Source of the DNA: Desulfobacteraceae bacterium
GTDB lineage: Bacteria > Desulfobacterota > Desulfobacteria > Desulfobacterales > Desulfosarcinaceae
Direction: 5' to 3'
NCBI GenBank assembly: GCA_027031325.1
Contig: JALVRI010000359.1
Location: 1 to 13,486 of the forward strand
DNA: 13,486 nucleotides
How positions within the stretch are numbered: the stretch's first letter is position 1; every line of letters starts with the position of its first letter. The position numbers and the translations under genes are program-made. This document shows, piece after piece, positions 1-7,220 of this stretch. Below the pieces are notes generated by a model. That model worked only from the letters and a program-made list of their open reading frames with translations. It was not told where the DNA came from and ran no database searches.

Positions 1-771
1 CGCCTCGAGAAGAAAACCGACAGCAAAACGGTGCGCTACCAGGCCCTGTGGGCCGGACTCAAGGCCGGTATGCGGGTTGCCGACATCGGCTGTGGTCCCG
101 GAAAGACAAGCCGGATATTGCACGACTTGGTGCAGCCCGGCGGCGAAGTGGTCGGAGTGGATGCTTCCGAATCGAGGATTGATTACGCCCGCAGGACTTA
201 CTCCCGGCCCGGCCTTTCCTTCTTCCGGCGGAATGCTTTCGATTCCCTCCAGGACATGGGCGATTTCGATTTGGTATGGGTGCGTTTTGTCCTGGAGTAC
301 CACCGCAGCCGGGCTTTCGAGATTGTCCGGAACCTTTCGGATATCGTCAAGCCCGGCGGTATCCTTTGCCTGATAGATCTTGACTATAACTGCCTGAACC
401 ATTTTGGGCTTTCGGAAAGACTGGCCCGCGCCTTGAAAGGAGTCATGCGCCGGTTGGAGCAATACGCCGATTTCGATCCTTTCGTGGGGATAAAACTTTA
501 CTCTTTTTTATACGACATGGGGTATGAAAATATCGATGTCAGCCTTTCCCCGCACCACTTGATTTTCGGAGAACTGTCCGAGGTCGACGCTTTCAACTGG
601 ACCAAGAAAGTCCAGGTGGCCGCCCGTAACAGCGGGTATCCGTTCGATGAGTATCCCGGCGGGTTCGACGAATTTTTCGACGAATTCAAAGACTTCTTCC
701 ATGATCCCCGCCGATTTACCTATACGCCTGTCATTACCTGCCGGGGAGTCAAACCGGAGCAGGCGGGCTGA
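1..771 (+). CDS. SAM-dependent methyltransferase, class I, 5'-truncated by window edge
   Basis: The reading frame is open from base 1, so the gene begins upstream of the window; the GTG at 31 is only the first possible start inside it. About 256 residues are visible. Seen: SAM-binding motif I (VADIGCGPG) shortly after the start, an acidic motif II (VVGVDAS), a GDFDLVW segment at the motif post-II position, and KPGGIL at motif III. This is the order of a class I Rossmann-fold methyltransferase. The C-terminal third, with FDEYPGGFDEFFDEFKDFF, does not reveal a substrate. The closest general resemblance is to small-molecule methyltransferases of the UbiE/ubiquinone type, but nothing fixes the acceptor. 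It converges on the HD-GYP gene, with only two bases between the two stop codons. Confidence 0.85.
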   Translation, partial: RLEKKTDSKTVRYQALWAGLKAGMRVADIGCGPGKTSRILHDLVQPGGEVVGVDASESRIDYARRTYSRPGLSFFRRNAFDSLQDMGDFDLVWVRFVLEYHRSRAFEIVRNLSDIVKPGGILCLIDLDYNCLNHFGLSERLARALKGVMRRLEQYADFDPFVGIKLYSFLYDMGYENIDVSLSPHHLIFGELSEVDAFNWTKKVQVAARNSGYPFDEYPGGFDEFFDEFKDFFHDPRRFTYTPVITCRGVKPEQAG

Positions 772-773
772 CC

Positions 774-2756
774 TCAAGAAACCTTTTTTTTCAGTACCGC
801 CAGATTCCGCAGTTCGGTCTCCTTGAGATAGGTCTTGGTATAGTAGCGGATGAAGGCGTCCACTATCCGTTCTTCAAAATGGACCCCCCTTTCCTTTTGA
901 AGCAGGTGGAAAGCCATTTCAAGGGGCAGGGGATCGCGGTAGTGCCGCTTGGCCGTGATGGCTTCGAAAAAGTCGGCGACGGCGATTATGCGGGCCCCAA
1001 GGGGGATTTCTTCACCTTTCAGGCCCCGGGGATAACCGCTGCCGTCGATTTTCTCATGATGGGCCGAGGCTATTTCCGGTACCTGGTGCAGGTTGCCTGT
1101 GAAATTTATCTGTTCCAAGATGCGGCGCGTTTTTTCGGCATGGGTTTTGACGATTTCGTGCTCTTGGCGGGTGAGTCGACCCGGTTTTTTCAGGATTGCA
1201 TCCGGAACACCTATCTTGCCATAGTCATGCAGCAGGGCGGCCACCCTGATGGCTTCGCAATAATCGTTGGGCAGTCCCAGTTCGTGGCTTATACCCAGGG
1301 CGTACTCGGTCACTTTTTCGGAATGACCGGCTGTCAAGGGGTCCCTGGCGTCGATGGTTGCCGCCAGTACTTGCAGGATGGACTGCATCTGCTTGTCACG
1401 GGCATCGAGCAACTCGACGTTGCGCACACTGATGCCGATCACATGGGCTATTCCCATCAGCAGACTCAGGTCGGATTCCACCAGGGGCTGTTTGGAGCGA
1501 AGGTTGTCCACCGCCAGAACCCCCAGTGATTCTCCGTCACAGGTTATCGGGCAACAGATGAAAGACTGGGAACCCATTTCGCGGGCAAATGCCTGGCTGC
1601 GGGATGAGAGACTGTCTCCGATTTCATTGATGTCGTTGATCAAAAATGGTTTTTGTTCCCGGAAGCAGACCACGAAGACCCCCTTGGAGTCCGGCTTGTC
1701 CAGGTGAAAGGCCGATTTTTTCAGCAATTCCAGCTTGTCCGGGGTGTAGCCGAAGCCGGCCCGGAAGATCAGGCGGGTCCGGCTGGGATTGGCCAGCAGG
1801 ATCAGTCCCCGGTCGTAGTTGAGCCGCTTGCGGAAAGAGTGGACGACGTTTGTGAGGACATCCTCGATGTTGGTCTGGCTGGTGATCGTTTGACCGATTT
1901 CATTGGTCAGGCGTGAATTGTTGTAATTTGTCTCGATCTGGTCGATAAGCTTGTCGGAAGTATCCCGCAGGTTGGAAAGGATGGATTTGACCTCTTCTTT
2001 TTCGAGCCGTTCGGCCACAATCGTAATGCCGAAGAAAAGAGCGGCTGAAAAGGGCAAGATGGTGGTCCAGGCCAACTTGAAGTCGATATAACTTATACAG
2101 AGGCAGACCAACAGCAGGACGAAAAGAGACAGGTTGCGCAGCTTCTTCCATATTGCCGAGCGGGGAGTGTTCCAGGAGATGATATAGCGGCAGGATTTAC
2201 CGCCTTTGAAGATGCATTCAGGGTGTTCGATGACGGGGGCCGGAGTGTTGAAAATACTTGCAATCGCGTCCCAGAAACCCATTCGGTTTTCACACTGAAA
2301 TTTCTTTTCGCAGACTCCTTCTTTGGGGGTTACCGTGATTTCAATGGTGTTACCCGAGAGGCGGCGGGACTCGTATACCGCCGATTTGCTGAGGCGCGAG
2401 GAAGCCATGCCCACCCGTTCGTAAGCCTTGGCCGGCCCGATGAGGCCCAGGAAGTACTGGCGCATTACTCCCATGGTTTCCGGGGAAGCCGCGTAACGTC
2501 CGGCTTCCCGCGCAATACCGCGATTGCCCGTCTTTTTGAGAACGATGGCGTAGAATCTGTTGATTTGTTCCTGGGTAAACCAGTGGCCCTGGTCTTCGAC
2601 TTCGTATTTTTTCATGCCGGCGTAAGCCAGGACCTCGTCGATATCCACCGCGGGATACTTGTTCCGGAGCAACTTGATGAAGGTATGGATGATCCGGCTG
2701 CTGTATAGCGGACGGTCGTTCAACTCGTTGTGCATTGTCCTTCCCTGCCAGGCCAT
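774..2756 (-). CDS. Membrane GAF / HD-GYP domain protein, probable c-di-GMP phosphodiesterase
   Basis: A 660-residue protein in four parts. Residues 18-195 form an N-terminal sensor-like region with cysteines at 149, 155, 181 and 189 and ending in a GGKSCRYIISW motif reminiscent of V4R-type ligand-binding domains. Two hydrophobic segments follow at about 208-226 and 229-249. A GAF domain covers about 290-450. A C-terminal HD-GYP domain covers about 460-645. The HD-GYP signature is intact: GHSEKV (H478), HDYGK (H510, D511), HHEKIDGSGYP (H566, H567, D571) and AVADFFEAIT (D595). By family knowledge such proteins hydrolyse c-di-GMP to pGpG or GMP; the signal sensed is unknown. The ATG at 2756 directly abuts the TAA of the PilZ gene and has AGAGG four bases upstream; an ATG at 2735 with AGGGAAGG upstream is a possible alternative. 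The two genes are probably co-transcribed and translationally coupled. Confidence 0.9.
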   Translation of the reverse strand: MAWQGRTMHNELNDRPLYSSRIIHTFIKLLRNKYPAVDIDEVLAYAGMKKYEVEDQGHWFTQEQINRFYAIVLKKTGNRGIAREAGRYAASPETMGVMRQYFLGLIGPAKAYERVGMASSRLSKSAVYESRRLSGNTIEITVTPKEGVCEKKFQCENRMGFWDAIASIFNTPAPVIEHPECIFKGGKSCRYIISWNTPRSAIWKKLRNLSLFVLLLVCLCISYIDFKLAWTTILPFSAALFFGITIVAERLEKEEVKSILSNLRDTSDKLIDQIETNYNNSRLTNEIGQTITSQTNIEDVLTNVVHSFRKRLNYDRGLILLANPSRTRLIFRAGFGYTPDKLELLKKSAFHLDKPDSKGVFVVCFREQKPFLINDINEIGDSLSSRSQAFAREMGSQSFICCPITCDGESLGVLAVDNLRSKQPLVESDLSLLMGIAHVIGISVRNVELLDARDKQMQSILQVLAATIDARDPLTAGHSEKVTEYALGISHELGLPNDYCEAIRVAALLHDYGKIGVPDAILKKPGRLTRQEHEIVKTHAEKTRRILEQINFTGNLHQVPEIASAHHEKIDGSGYPRGLKGEEIPLGARIIAVADFFEAITAKRHYRDPLPLEMAFHLLQKERGVHFEERIVDAFIRYYTKTYLKETELRNLAVLKKKVS

Positions 2757-4868
2757 TTAACCTCTGTGTATGAATTTCAGCAAGCGCTTGAAAAAACGGT
2801 TGCACTCGTCAGTGTAGTCCAGTTTCAATATCCAAAGGCTGTAATCCTTTTCGGCCACCAGACCCAGGGTTGGTGCCAGTTGGCAAGGAAACAGCATAAC
2901 AGGAATTTCGGGCGCCTGGTAGTGACGTCCTACTTCCGCCAGAGCCTGGAGTACCACTTCCGAACTCAGTTGGTGTCCGTCCAGGGCGAAAAAAGTAATC
3001 GAGTTTGTTAGATCCGACATGTTGAGCCCGATGTCCGAGACGTTGGCCAGGATGACTGCATTCAAAGTGCCTTCGTGCTTGAGGGAAAAAAGGTGTTTTT
3101 GTCTTATCAGGCCCAGGCGCCGGTACTCCGAGGCCAATTGACCGGGGCAGGGGGTGTCGGGTAGCAGGTCGAAAGCGTTGATCAAAAGGCCTCCCGACTC
3201 GGACAGGTAGTATGTTTGCAGATCTAGCAAGTCTTCTTCTTGTACTTCCGACAGTTGCCAGCCCAGGGGAAGCCCCGGACCGTCGATCTTGTCCGGCGCC
3301 AGATGAAAGTAGGCGAAGGTGTCAAGGGAACATTTGGTCCAGTCGTCGATGTGCCGGGCCGCGCCCCCGAAGACTTGGTTGGGGAATTTGTTCTGGGGCC
3401 GGAAGTAGCAAAAGACATAATCCATGTGGATGCTGTAGAGGCGATGGGAATCGTTGATGTACTGATTGATCTGGTTGAAAACCATCAGGCCGCCGCGGTT
3501 GTATGAGGAGCGGATGGCGGCGTGATGGTGGATCAGCCACGCCTTCTCGTAATAGCGGACCATGGCCATGTGGCCGAGGATACGGCCGTTTTCCTGGTAG
3601 ATGAAATGATTGGCGATCTTGGGCGTTTCGGTATAGAGCTTTTTATAAACAGCCTTTATCTTCTCCTTGTTTGCCTCTATGAACCCGTATTTTTGGGGAT
3701 AGACGAATCCGGTTTCGAAGAAAAAATCCCACAGATCGTCGAGGTCGACCTTGGTGGACAGGAACATGTTGGGATTTTTTACTTGTTGCAAAATGGCCAG
3801 CAAACGATTGTGGTCCCCAATGTCCATATCCAGGATGGCTATCCCGCAGCGCAGGATCTGGCCCTTGGGAGTGCGCCGGTGCGGCCGGCTGTAAACTACC
3901 TGGGCCATGCAACGGATCGTCGATCCGTCGCTGAACTGAAGCTCGATTCTGGGGATGATCATTCCGGGCAGGAGAATGGCTTCGTGTTCATATTCTTCCA
4001 GTGAAAAACCGCAGCCGGAAATATCGTGGACTTTCAACTGGATGGTCCGGCCGAAAAAAGGATGGACGAACATCCCGTTGGGCGATGGGGTTATTTGCAG
4101 CCGCAGGCTGCGGAATTCCTTCGGTTTGAAACGCCGGCATTGCCATTGGGCGGGTTCGACTACGAAATGGCGTCGTAATTTTCCCTCCCCCTGGGAGATG
4201 ACCTTGCAATCACCCGAATAAAGCGTGTCACCGTCGGAGGCCAAAACGATGTCGACCGGGCGTTCGGGGTCGATCCAGAGGAAAGTCTGGGGTGGAGAGC
4301 ATTCCAGGACAATCCGGAAGCGTTGGGCGCAGAAATCCACCAGTTTGCCGCAGAACAAGGCCCCGTTTTGGAAAAGGAAGGCGGTCACATCATGGCATTC
4401 ATGGCGAATGGTGGTACGTGCGCCTATTTCGCGGCCCGTTTCCGGAAGCAGCAGCCTTATCTGGCGCTCGGTCAAGGCTTCAACCCGGGCTTTTACTTCG
4501 ATCAAGTTGTCCTGAAGGGTGATATGGAAGCATTCGAAACGGTAAGCCGAGCAGATCTTGTTGATGTTCAGCTCTTCCTGCTCCCAGGTGCAGACCAATT
4601 GGTTGTCCTTGCACGGAAGCGGGCGGGCTGCAAGCCTGATAAAACGATCGTATTTATGGTGTCTGAATATGAGGGATAGGGGCCGCTCCTGGAAATTGAG
4701 CAGGTTGATCTTGTTGATAATCTGCTGGCGGCTTATCTGGCGGTGTTTCGGTTTCCCGGGATGGCCGGTATCGGCATGGGCACGGCCTTTGGTCAACTGT
4801 TCCTTTTCACCCGGGCCTACTTCCGCCGACGGGAGTGTGCTAGGCGAATTTGGCTGTGCCCGATCCAT
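2757..4868 (-). CDS. PilZ-domain protein with acyltransferase-like C-terminal half
   Basis: About 703 residues from the ATG at 4868. That start is chosen because GAGG lies six bases upstream; the frame could open 32 codons earlier at a TTG (4964) without a clear ribosome site. The first 40-50 residues are polar and probably disordered. A beta-rich segment at about 110-230 resembles the N-terminal domain of YcgR-type proteins. A PilZ-like domain at about 235-350 has the D-x-S-x-x-G element (D282, S284, G287), but the usual arginine motif is irregular: RRFKPK has lysine where the second arginine of RxxxR belongs. The rest (about 380-700) contains a GHMAMVRYYEKAWLIHHHAA stretch and fold-like spacing suggestive of GNAT-type acyltransferases; this is inference. 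It probably acts as a c-di-GMP effector and is immediately followed by the HD-GYP gene. Substrate and output are unknown. Confidence 0.75.
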   Translation of the reverse strand: MDRAQPNSPSTLPSAEVGPGEKEQLTKGRAHADTGHPGKPKHRQISRQQIINKINLLNFQERPLSLIFRHHKYDRFIRLAARPLPCKDNQLVCTWEQEELNINKICSAYRFECFHITLQDNLIEVKARVEALTERQIRLLLPETGREIGARTTIRHECHDVTAFLFQNGALFCGKLVDFCAQRFRIVLECSPPQTFLWIDPERPVDIVLASDGDTLYSGDCKVISQGEGKLRRHFVVEPAQWQCRRFKPKEFRSLRLQITPSPNGMFVHPFFGRTIQLKVHDISGCGFSLEEYEHEAILLPGMIIPRIELQFSDGSTIRCMAQVVYSRPHRRTPKGQILRCGIAILDMDIGDHNRLLAILQQVKNPNMFLSTKVDLDDLWDFFFETGFVYPQKYGFIEANKEKIKAVYKKLYTETPKIANHFIYQENGRILGHMAMVRYYEKAWLIHHHAAIRSSYNRGGLMVFNQINQYINDSHRLYSIHMDYVFCYFRPQNKFPNQVFGGAARHIDDWTKCSLDTFAYFHLAPDKIDGPGLPLGWQLSEVQEEDLLDLQTYYLSESGGLLINAFDLLPDTPCPGQLASEYRRLGLIRQKHLFSLKHEGTLNAVILANVSDIGLNMSDLTNSITFFALDGHQLSSEVVLQALAEVGRHYQAPEIPVMLFPCQLAPTLGLVAEKDYSLWILKLDYTDECNRFFKRLLKFIHRG

Positions 4869-4874
4869 GCGCGA

Positions 4875-4878
4875 CCTC
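4875..4878 (-). promoter_or_regulatory. Ribosome binding site deciding the PilZ gene start
   Basis: GAGG on the minus strand, six bases before the ATG at 4868. The upstream TTG at 4964 has no comparable site, so this favours the shorter protein. Confidence 0.55.
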
Positions 4879-5150
4879 GTAATTCCAAAGCAGGCCAATT
4901 GTTGCAAACAGGGTGAAGATTCGTCCCGAGCTGTTTCCCATATATGAAAAAGCCTTGAAGACAACCCATTCCACTAAACTACTGAACTATCATAACCAAC
5001 TTTGTCAGGCAAGATCTTTGTCGAAAGCTTGACCATACCAGGCTGTGCTGCCGACCTGGAAAACGATTAAAGATTTTTATTGATCGGTACGATAAAAGTT
5101 GTTAGAAGGCACGGCTTATTGAGCATGACCTTTCGGGATGGTTTTATTTT

Positions 5151-5216
5151 CCCGGGTTGGGTGTTTGGGTGCCCAAGCAAATGTAGCCTTGGATACCGCC
5201 CAGCCCGGGTTTTTTT
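5151..5216 (+). terminator. Hairpin plus seven-T run pointing along the plus strand
   Basis: Seen directly: 5151-5163 pairs with 5197-5209 over 13 base pairs (two of them G-U) with CCCGGG at the base, followed by seven T residues at 5210-5216. The 33-base apical region can fold further, for example CCAAG at 5173-5177 with CTTGG at 5188-5192. This is the form of an intrinsic terminator, but neither flanking gene is transcribed in this direction, so it would end an antisense or free-standing plus-strand RNA. No strong plus-strand promoter was identified upstream. It could instead be a structured element read from the minus strand as a leader or 3' UTR. Confidence 0.45.
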
Positions 5217-5259
5217 ATCCTCGCCAAGTGCCGGAAGATTTGCCCCCGCTTTTGTCGAT

Positions 5260-6243
5260 TTATCCCCCGATCTTGGACATCTGGGACTTTACGCGGATAT
5301 TGTCCGCCAGGCGATGGGCGGCTTGCTTGGATTTTACACAGAGGCGGAAAAGACGGATGATCTCCTGATCCGGGCATCCCTTGCGCAAAGGCTCCCTCAG
5401 GTCGGTCTGCCGGTCTGAAAGCAGGCAGGCGCGTAGTTTTCCGCTGGCTGTCAGACGCAGGCGGTTGCAGCTGTCGCAAAAATGGTGGCTGAGGGCGCTG
5501 ATGAAACCGACTTCGCCCAAGGCTCCCGGCAGCTTGTATCTCCGGGCAGGTCCGTCCTGGAGGCCGTTTGCAACCGGCTCCAGTTTTCCCAGGCTGCTGA
5601 CCCGCTCCATTATTTCAGGGGTCAGCACGTGCTGGGCCGGGTCGATACTCGTCATCCCGATGGGCATGTACTCGATGAAGCGGACGTGGAAGGGATAGCG
5701 TAGGGAAAGAGCGGCGAACTTTTCCAGCTCGTCGTCGTTGACCCCCTTGAGCACCACCATGTTCAGCTTGAGGGGCTTGAAGCCTGCCTGCCAGGCGGCA
5801 AGGATATTTTCCCAGACCTGTTCGAAATGATCGTAGCCGCTGATCAGGCGATACTTTTCACGGTCCAGGGTGTCCAGGCTGATGTTAAGGCGGCCGATAC
5901 CTGCGGCCTTGAGTCGTGGCAGGTTTTGTCCAAGCAAAAGACCATTGGTCGTCAGGGAAAGGTCGCTTATGCCGGGAATGGCGGCGAGTTTTTCCAGGAA
6001 ACCATAGACACCCTTGCGTACCAGGGGTTCGCCGCCCGTGATTCTCACCTTTGTTATACCGAGCTTGACCCCGATTTGCACCAGGCGCAAAATTTCCTCG
6101 TAGGTAAGTATCTCCTTGTGATCAAGCTTGGGAAGTCTTCCGTCCGGCATACAGTACATGCACCTGAGGTTGCAGCGGTCCGTGATGGAAATTCGCAGGT
6201 AATTGAGATGGCGATTGTAATTGTCGATAAGGTTGACGGTCAT
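5260..6243 (-). CDS. moaA: GTP 3',8-cyclase (molybdenum cofactor biosynthesis protein A)
   Basis: A 327-residue, apparently complete MoaA. This radical-SAM enzyme converts GTP to 3',8-cyclo-7,8-dihydro-GTP, which MoaC then turns into cyclic pyranopterin monophosphate, the first stage of molybdopterin synthesis. Seen: the radical-SAM cluster motif CNLRCMYC (C24, C28, C31), ITGGEPLVR at about 68-76, the second iron-sulfur cluster motif with C256, C259 and C273 in the CDSCNRLRLTASGKLRAC segment, and the conserved C-terminal Gly-Gly (326-327). Length is normal. The ATG overlaps the TGA of the glucosyltransferase gene by four bases (ATGA), with GGAAGG just upstream, so translation is probably coupled. 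No moaC, moaE or other molybdopterin gene lies nearby, which makes this an orphan moaA in an unusual operon. Confidence 0.97.
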   Translation of the reverse strand: MTVNLIDNYNRHLNYLRISITDRCNLRCMYCMPDGRLPKLDHKEILTYEEILRLVQIGVKLGITKVRITGGEPLVRKGVYGFLEKLAAIPGISDLSLTTNGLLLGQNLPRLKAAGIGRLNISLDTLDREKYRLISGYDHFEQVWENILAAWQAGFKPLKLNMVVLKGVNDDELEKFAALSLRYPFHVRFIEYMPIGMTSIDPAQHVLTPEIMERVSSLGKLEPVANGLQDGPARRYKLPGALGEVGFISALSHHFCDSCNRLRLTASGKLRACLLSDRQTDLREPLRKGCPDQEIIRLFRLCVKSKQAAHRLADNIRVKSQMSKIGG

Positions 6244-7220
6244 GATGCCTTCCGCTTGAATCGTTGGCGGTATTCGGGAATTTCGATGATGGGGGGCCTT
6301 TCGAGACCCTCTATGGTCAGCAGGTCGGGTTGAATTTCGCTTTTTACCAGGTTGTACTGGATCATCGTGTCGTGCAGGGGGGTATTGAAGTTGATCAGGC
6401 CCAGGTTTACCGTCCGGCTGAAAAAGGTTTTGAGGATGGCAAATGCCATTTTACCCAGGGCCTTGGTATCCTGGTTGCGGTGAATCCGTTTCTCCAGGTC
6501 CACCTGGGCGATTACGTCAAGCCCCCACTTGTGGTATATGTCCAGAATCATGCTGGTTTCGATTCCGTAACCGATGGGGAAGGGGATTTGCTCGAACACA
6601 TCCCGGAAACCGGCGTATTCACCTGAGAGGGGTTGCAGGATCTGGGTCAGGTCGGGGAAGAAAAGCGAGAAAAGAGGCCTGATAACCAGTTCGGTGACCC
6701 GTCCCCCTCCGGTGGGCCGGATCTTGTTTCTGCCGATGGCAATCGGCCGGTCGTAGAAAGCCTTGACGTACTTTATATGGTCATAGATCAGCAATGGTCC
6801 TACAAGGCCGTAGACGAACCGGTGGTGAATGTTCTTGATGTCTGCATCGAGATAGACGATGATATCGCCCTTGGTGATGTACAAGGCCTTCCAGAGATTT
6901 TCGCCCTTGCCCTTGTAAGGCTCCAGGTGGGGCAGGATGTCGTCGGCCTTGTAAACGTCCGCGCCGAAAGCCCTGGCGATCGACCGGGTATCGTCGGTAC
7001 TGCCCGAGTCCACCACGACGATCTCGTCCAGCAAGGGATAACGGGTCATGAGCTCGGACTTGAGAATCACCAGTTCCTTGCCGATGGTTTTTTCTTCGTT
7101 CAGGGTGGGCAGGCAAAGGGAGATGGTCAGCTCCTTTTGGGACTTCAGTTCCACCAGCCGTTTCAGGTCACCGAAGGCCGAGCAATGGAAAGTGTTTTTC
7201 TTCAGCCAGTCTCTATTCAT
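6240..7220 (-). CDS. gpgS: Glucosyl-3-phosphoglycerate synthase
   Basis: About 326 residues. A GT-A fold glycosyltransferase that by family knowledge moves glucose from a nucleotide sugar to 3-phosphoglycerate, giving glucosyl-3-phosphoglycerate, the precursor of the compatible solute glucosylglycerate. Seen: SLCLPTLNEEKTIG near 34-47, VVVDSGSTDDT at about 68-78, KGKGENLWKAL at about 103-113, the metal-binding DADI (D125, D127), NIHHRFVYGLVGPLL, GGGRVTELV, QPLSGEYAG at about 196-204, GYGIET, and AQVDLEKRIHRNQ. This set is characteristic of GpgS rather than of general family 2 transferases. The ATG at 7220 is preferred over the GTG at 7232 because GTGGAG lies six bases ahead of it. It overlaps the upstream peptidase-like gene by eight bases and moaA by four. 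No phosphatase gene (gpgP) is present in the window. Confidence 0.92.
   Translation of the reverse strand: MNRDWLKKNTFHCSAFGDLKRLVELKSQKELTISLCLPTLNEEKTIGKELVILKSELMTRYPLLDEIVVVDSGSTDDTRSIARAFGADVYKADDILPHLEPYKGKGENLWKALYITKGDIIVYLDADIKNIHHRFVYGLVGPLLIYDHIKYVKAFYDRPIAIGRNKIRPTGGGRVTELVIRPLFSLFFPDLTQILQPLSGEYAGFRDVFEQIPFPIGYGIETSMILDIYHKWGLDVIAQVDLEKRIHRNQDTKALGKMAFAILKTFFSRTVNLGLINFNTPLHDTMIQYNLVKSEIQPDLLTIEGLERPPIIEIPEYRQRFKRKAS

Larger units (their letters stand above)
4869..5259. other. Intergenic region between moaA and the PilZ gene
   Basis: No convincing coding frame is seen in these 391 bases. A possible minus-strand -10 element TATGAT lies at 4989-4994 without a good -35 partner, and would suit the PilZ gene. 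An inverted repeat CCAGG-N12-CCTGG lies near 5040-5060. The main structure is the plus-strand hairpin with T-run at 5151-5216, listed separately. No minus-strand terminator was found after moaA: the bases following the hairpin on that strand are A-rich, not T-rich. Confidence 0.5.

Noticed and set aside
771..795. Terminator between the convergent methyltransferase and HD-GYP genes
   Set aside because: There is an eight-T run near 783-790, but no stable hairpin precedes it and it lies inside the HD-GYP coding sequence.
879..1529. Plus-strand open frame of 216 codons opposite the HD-GYP domain
   Set aside because: Antisense to strongly conserved HD-GYP codons; the composition is that of a complementary-strand artefact.
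4819..4969. Minus-strand 50-codon frame starting at the ATG at 4967-4969, overlapping the PilZ gene start
   Set aside because: The only purine-rich sequence is directly against the ATG, the frame overlaps the better-supported PilZ start, and the peptide shows no recognisable feature.
5151..5209. Intrinsic terminator for moaA
   Set aside because: On the minus strand the stem is followed by A-rich sequence, not a T-run, so it does not fit as a terminator for moaA.
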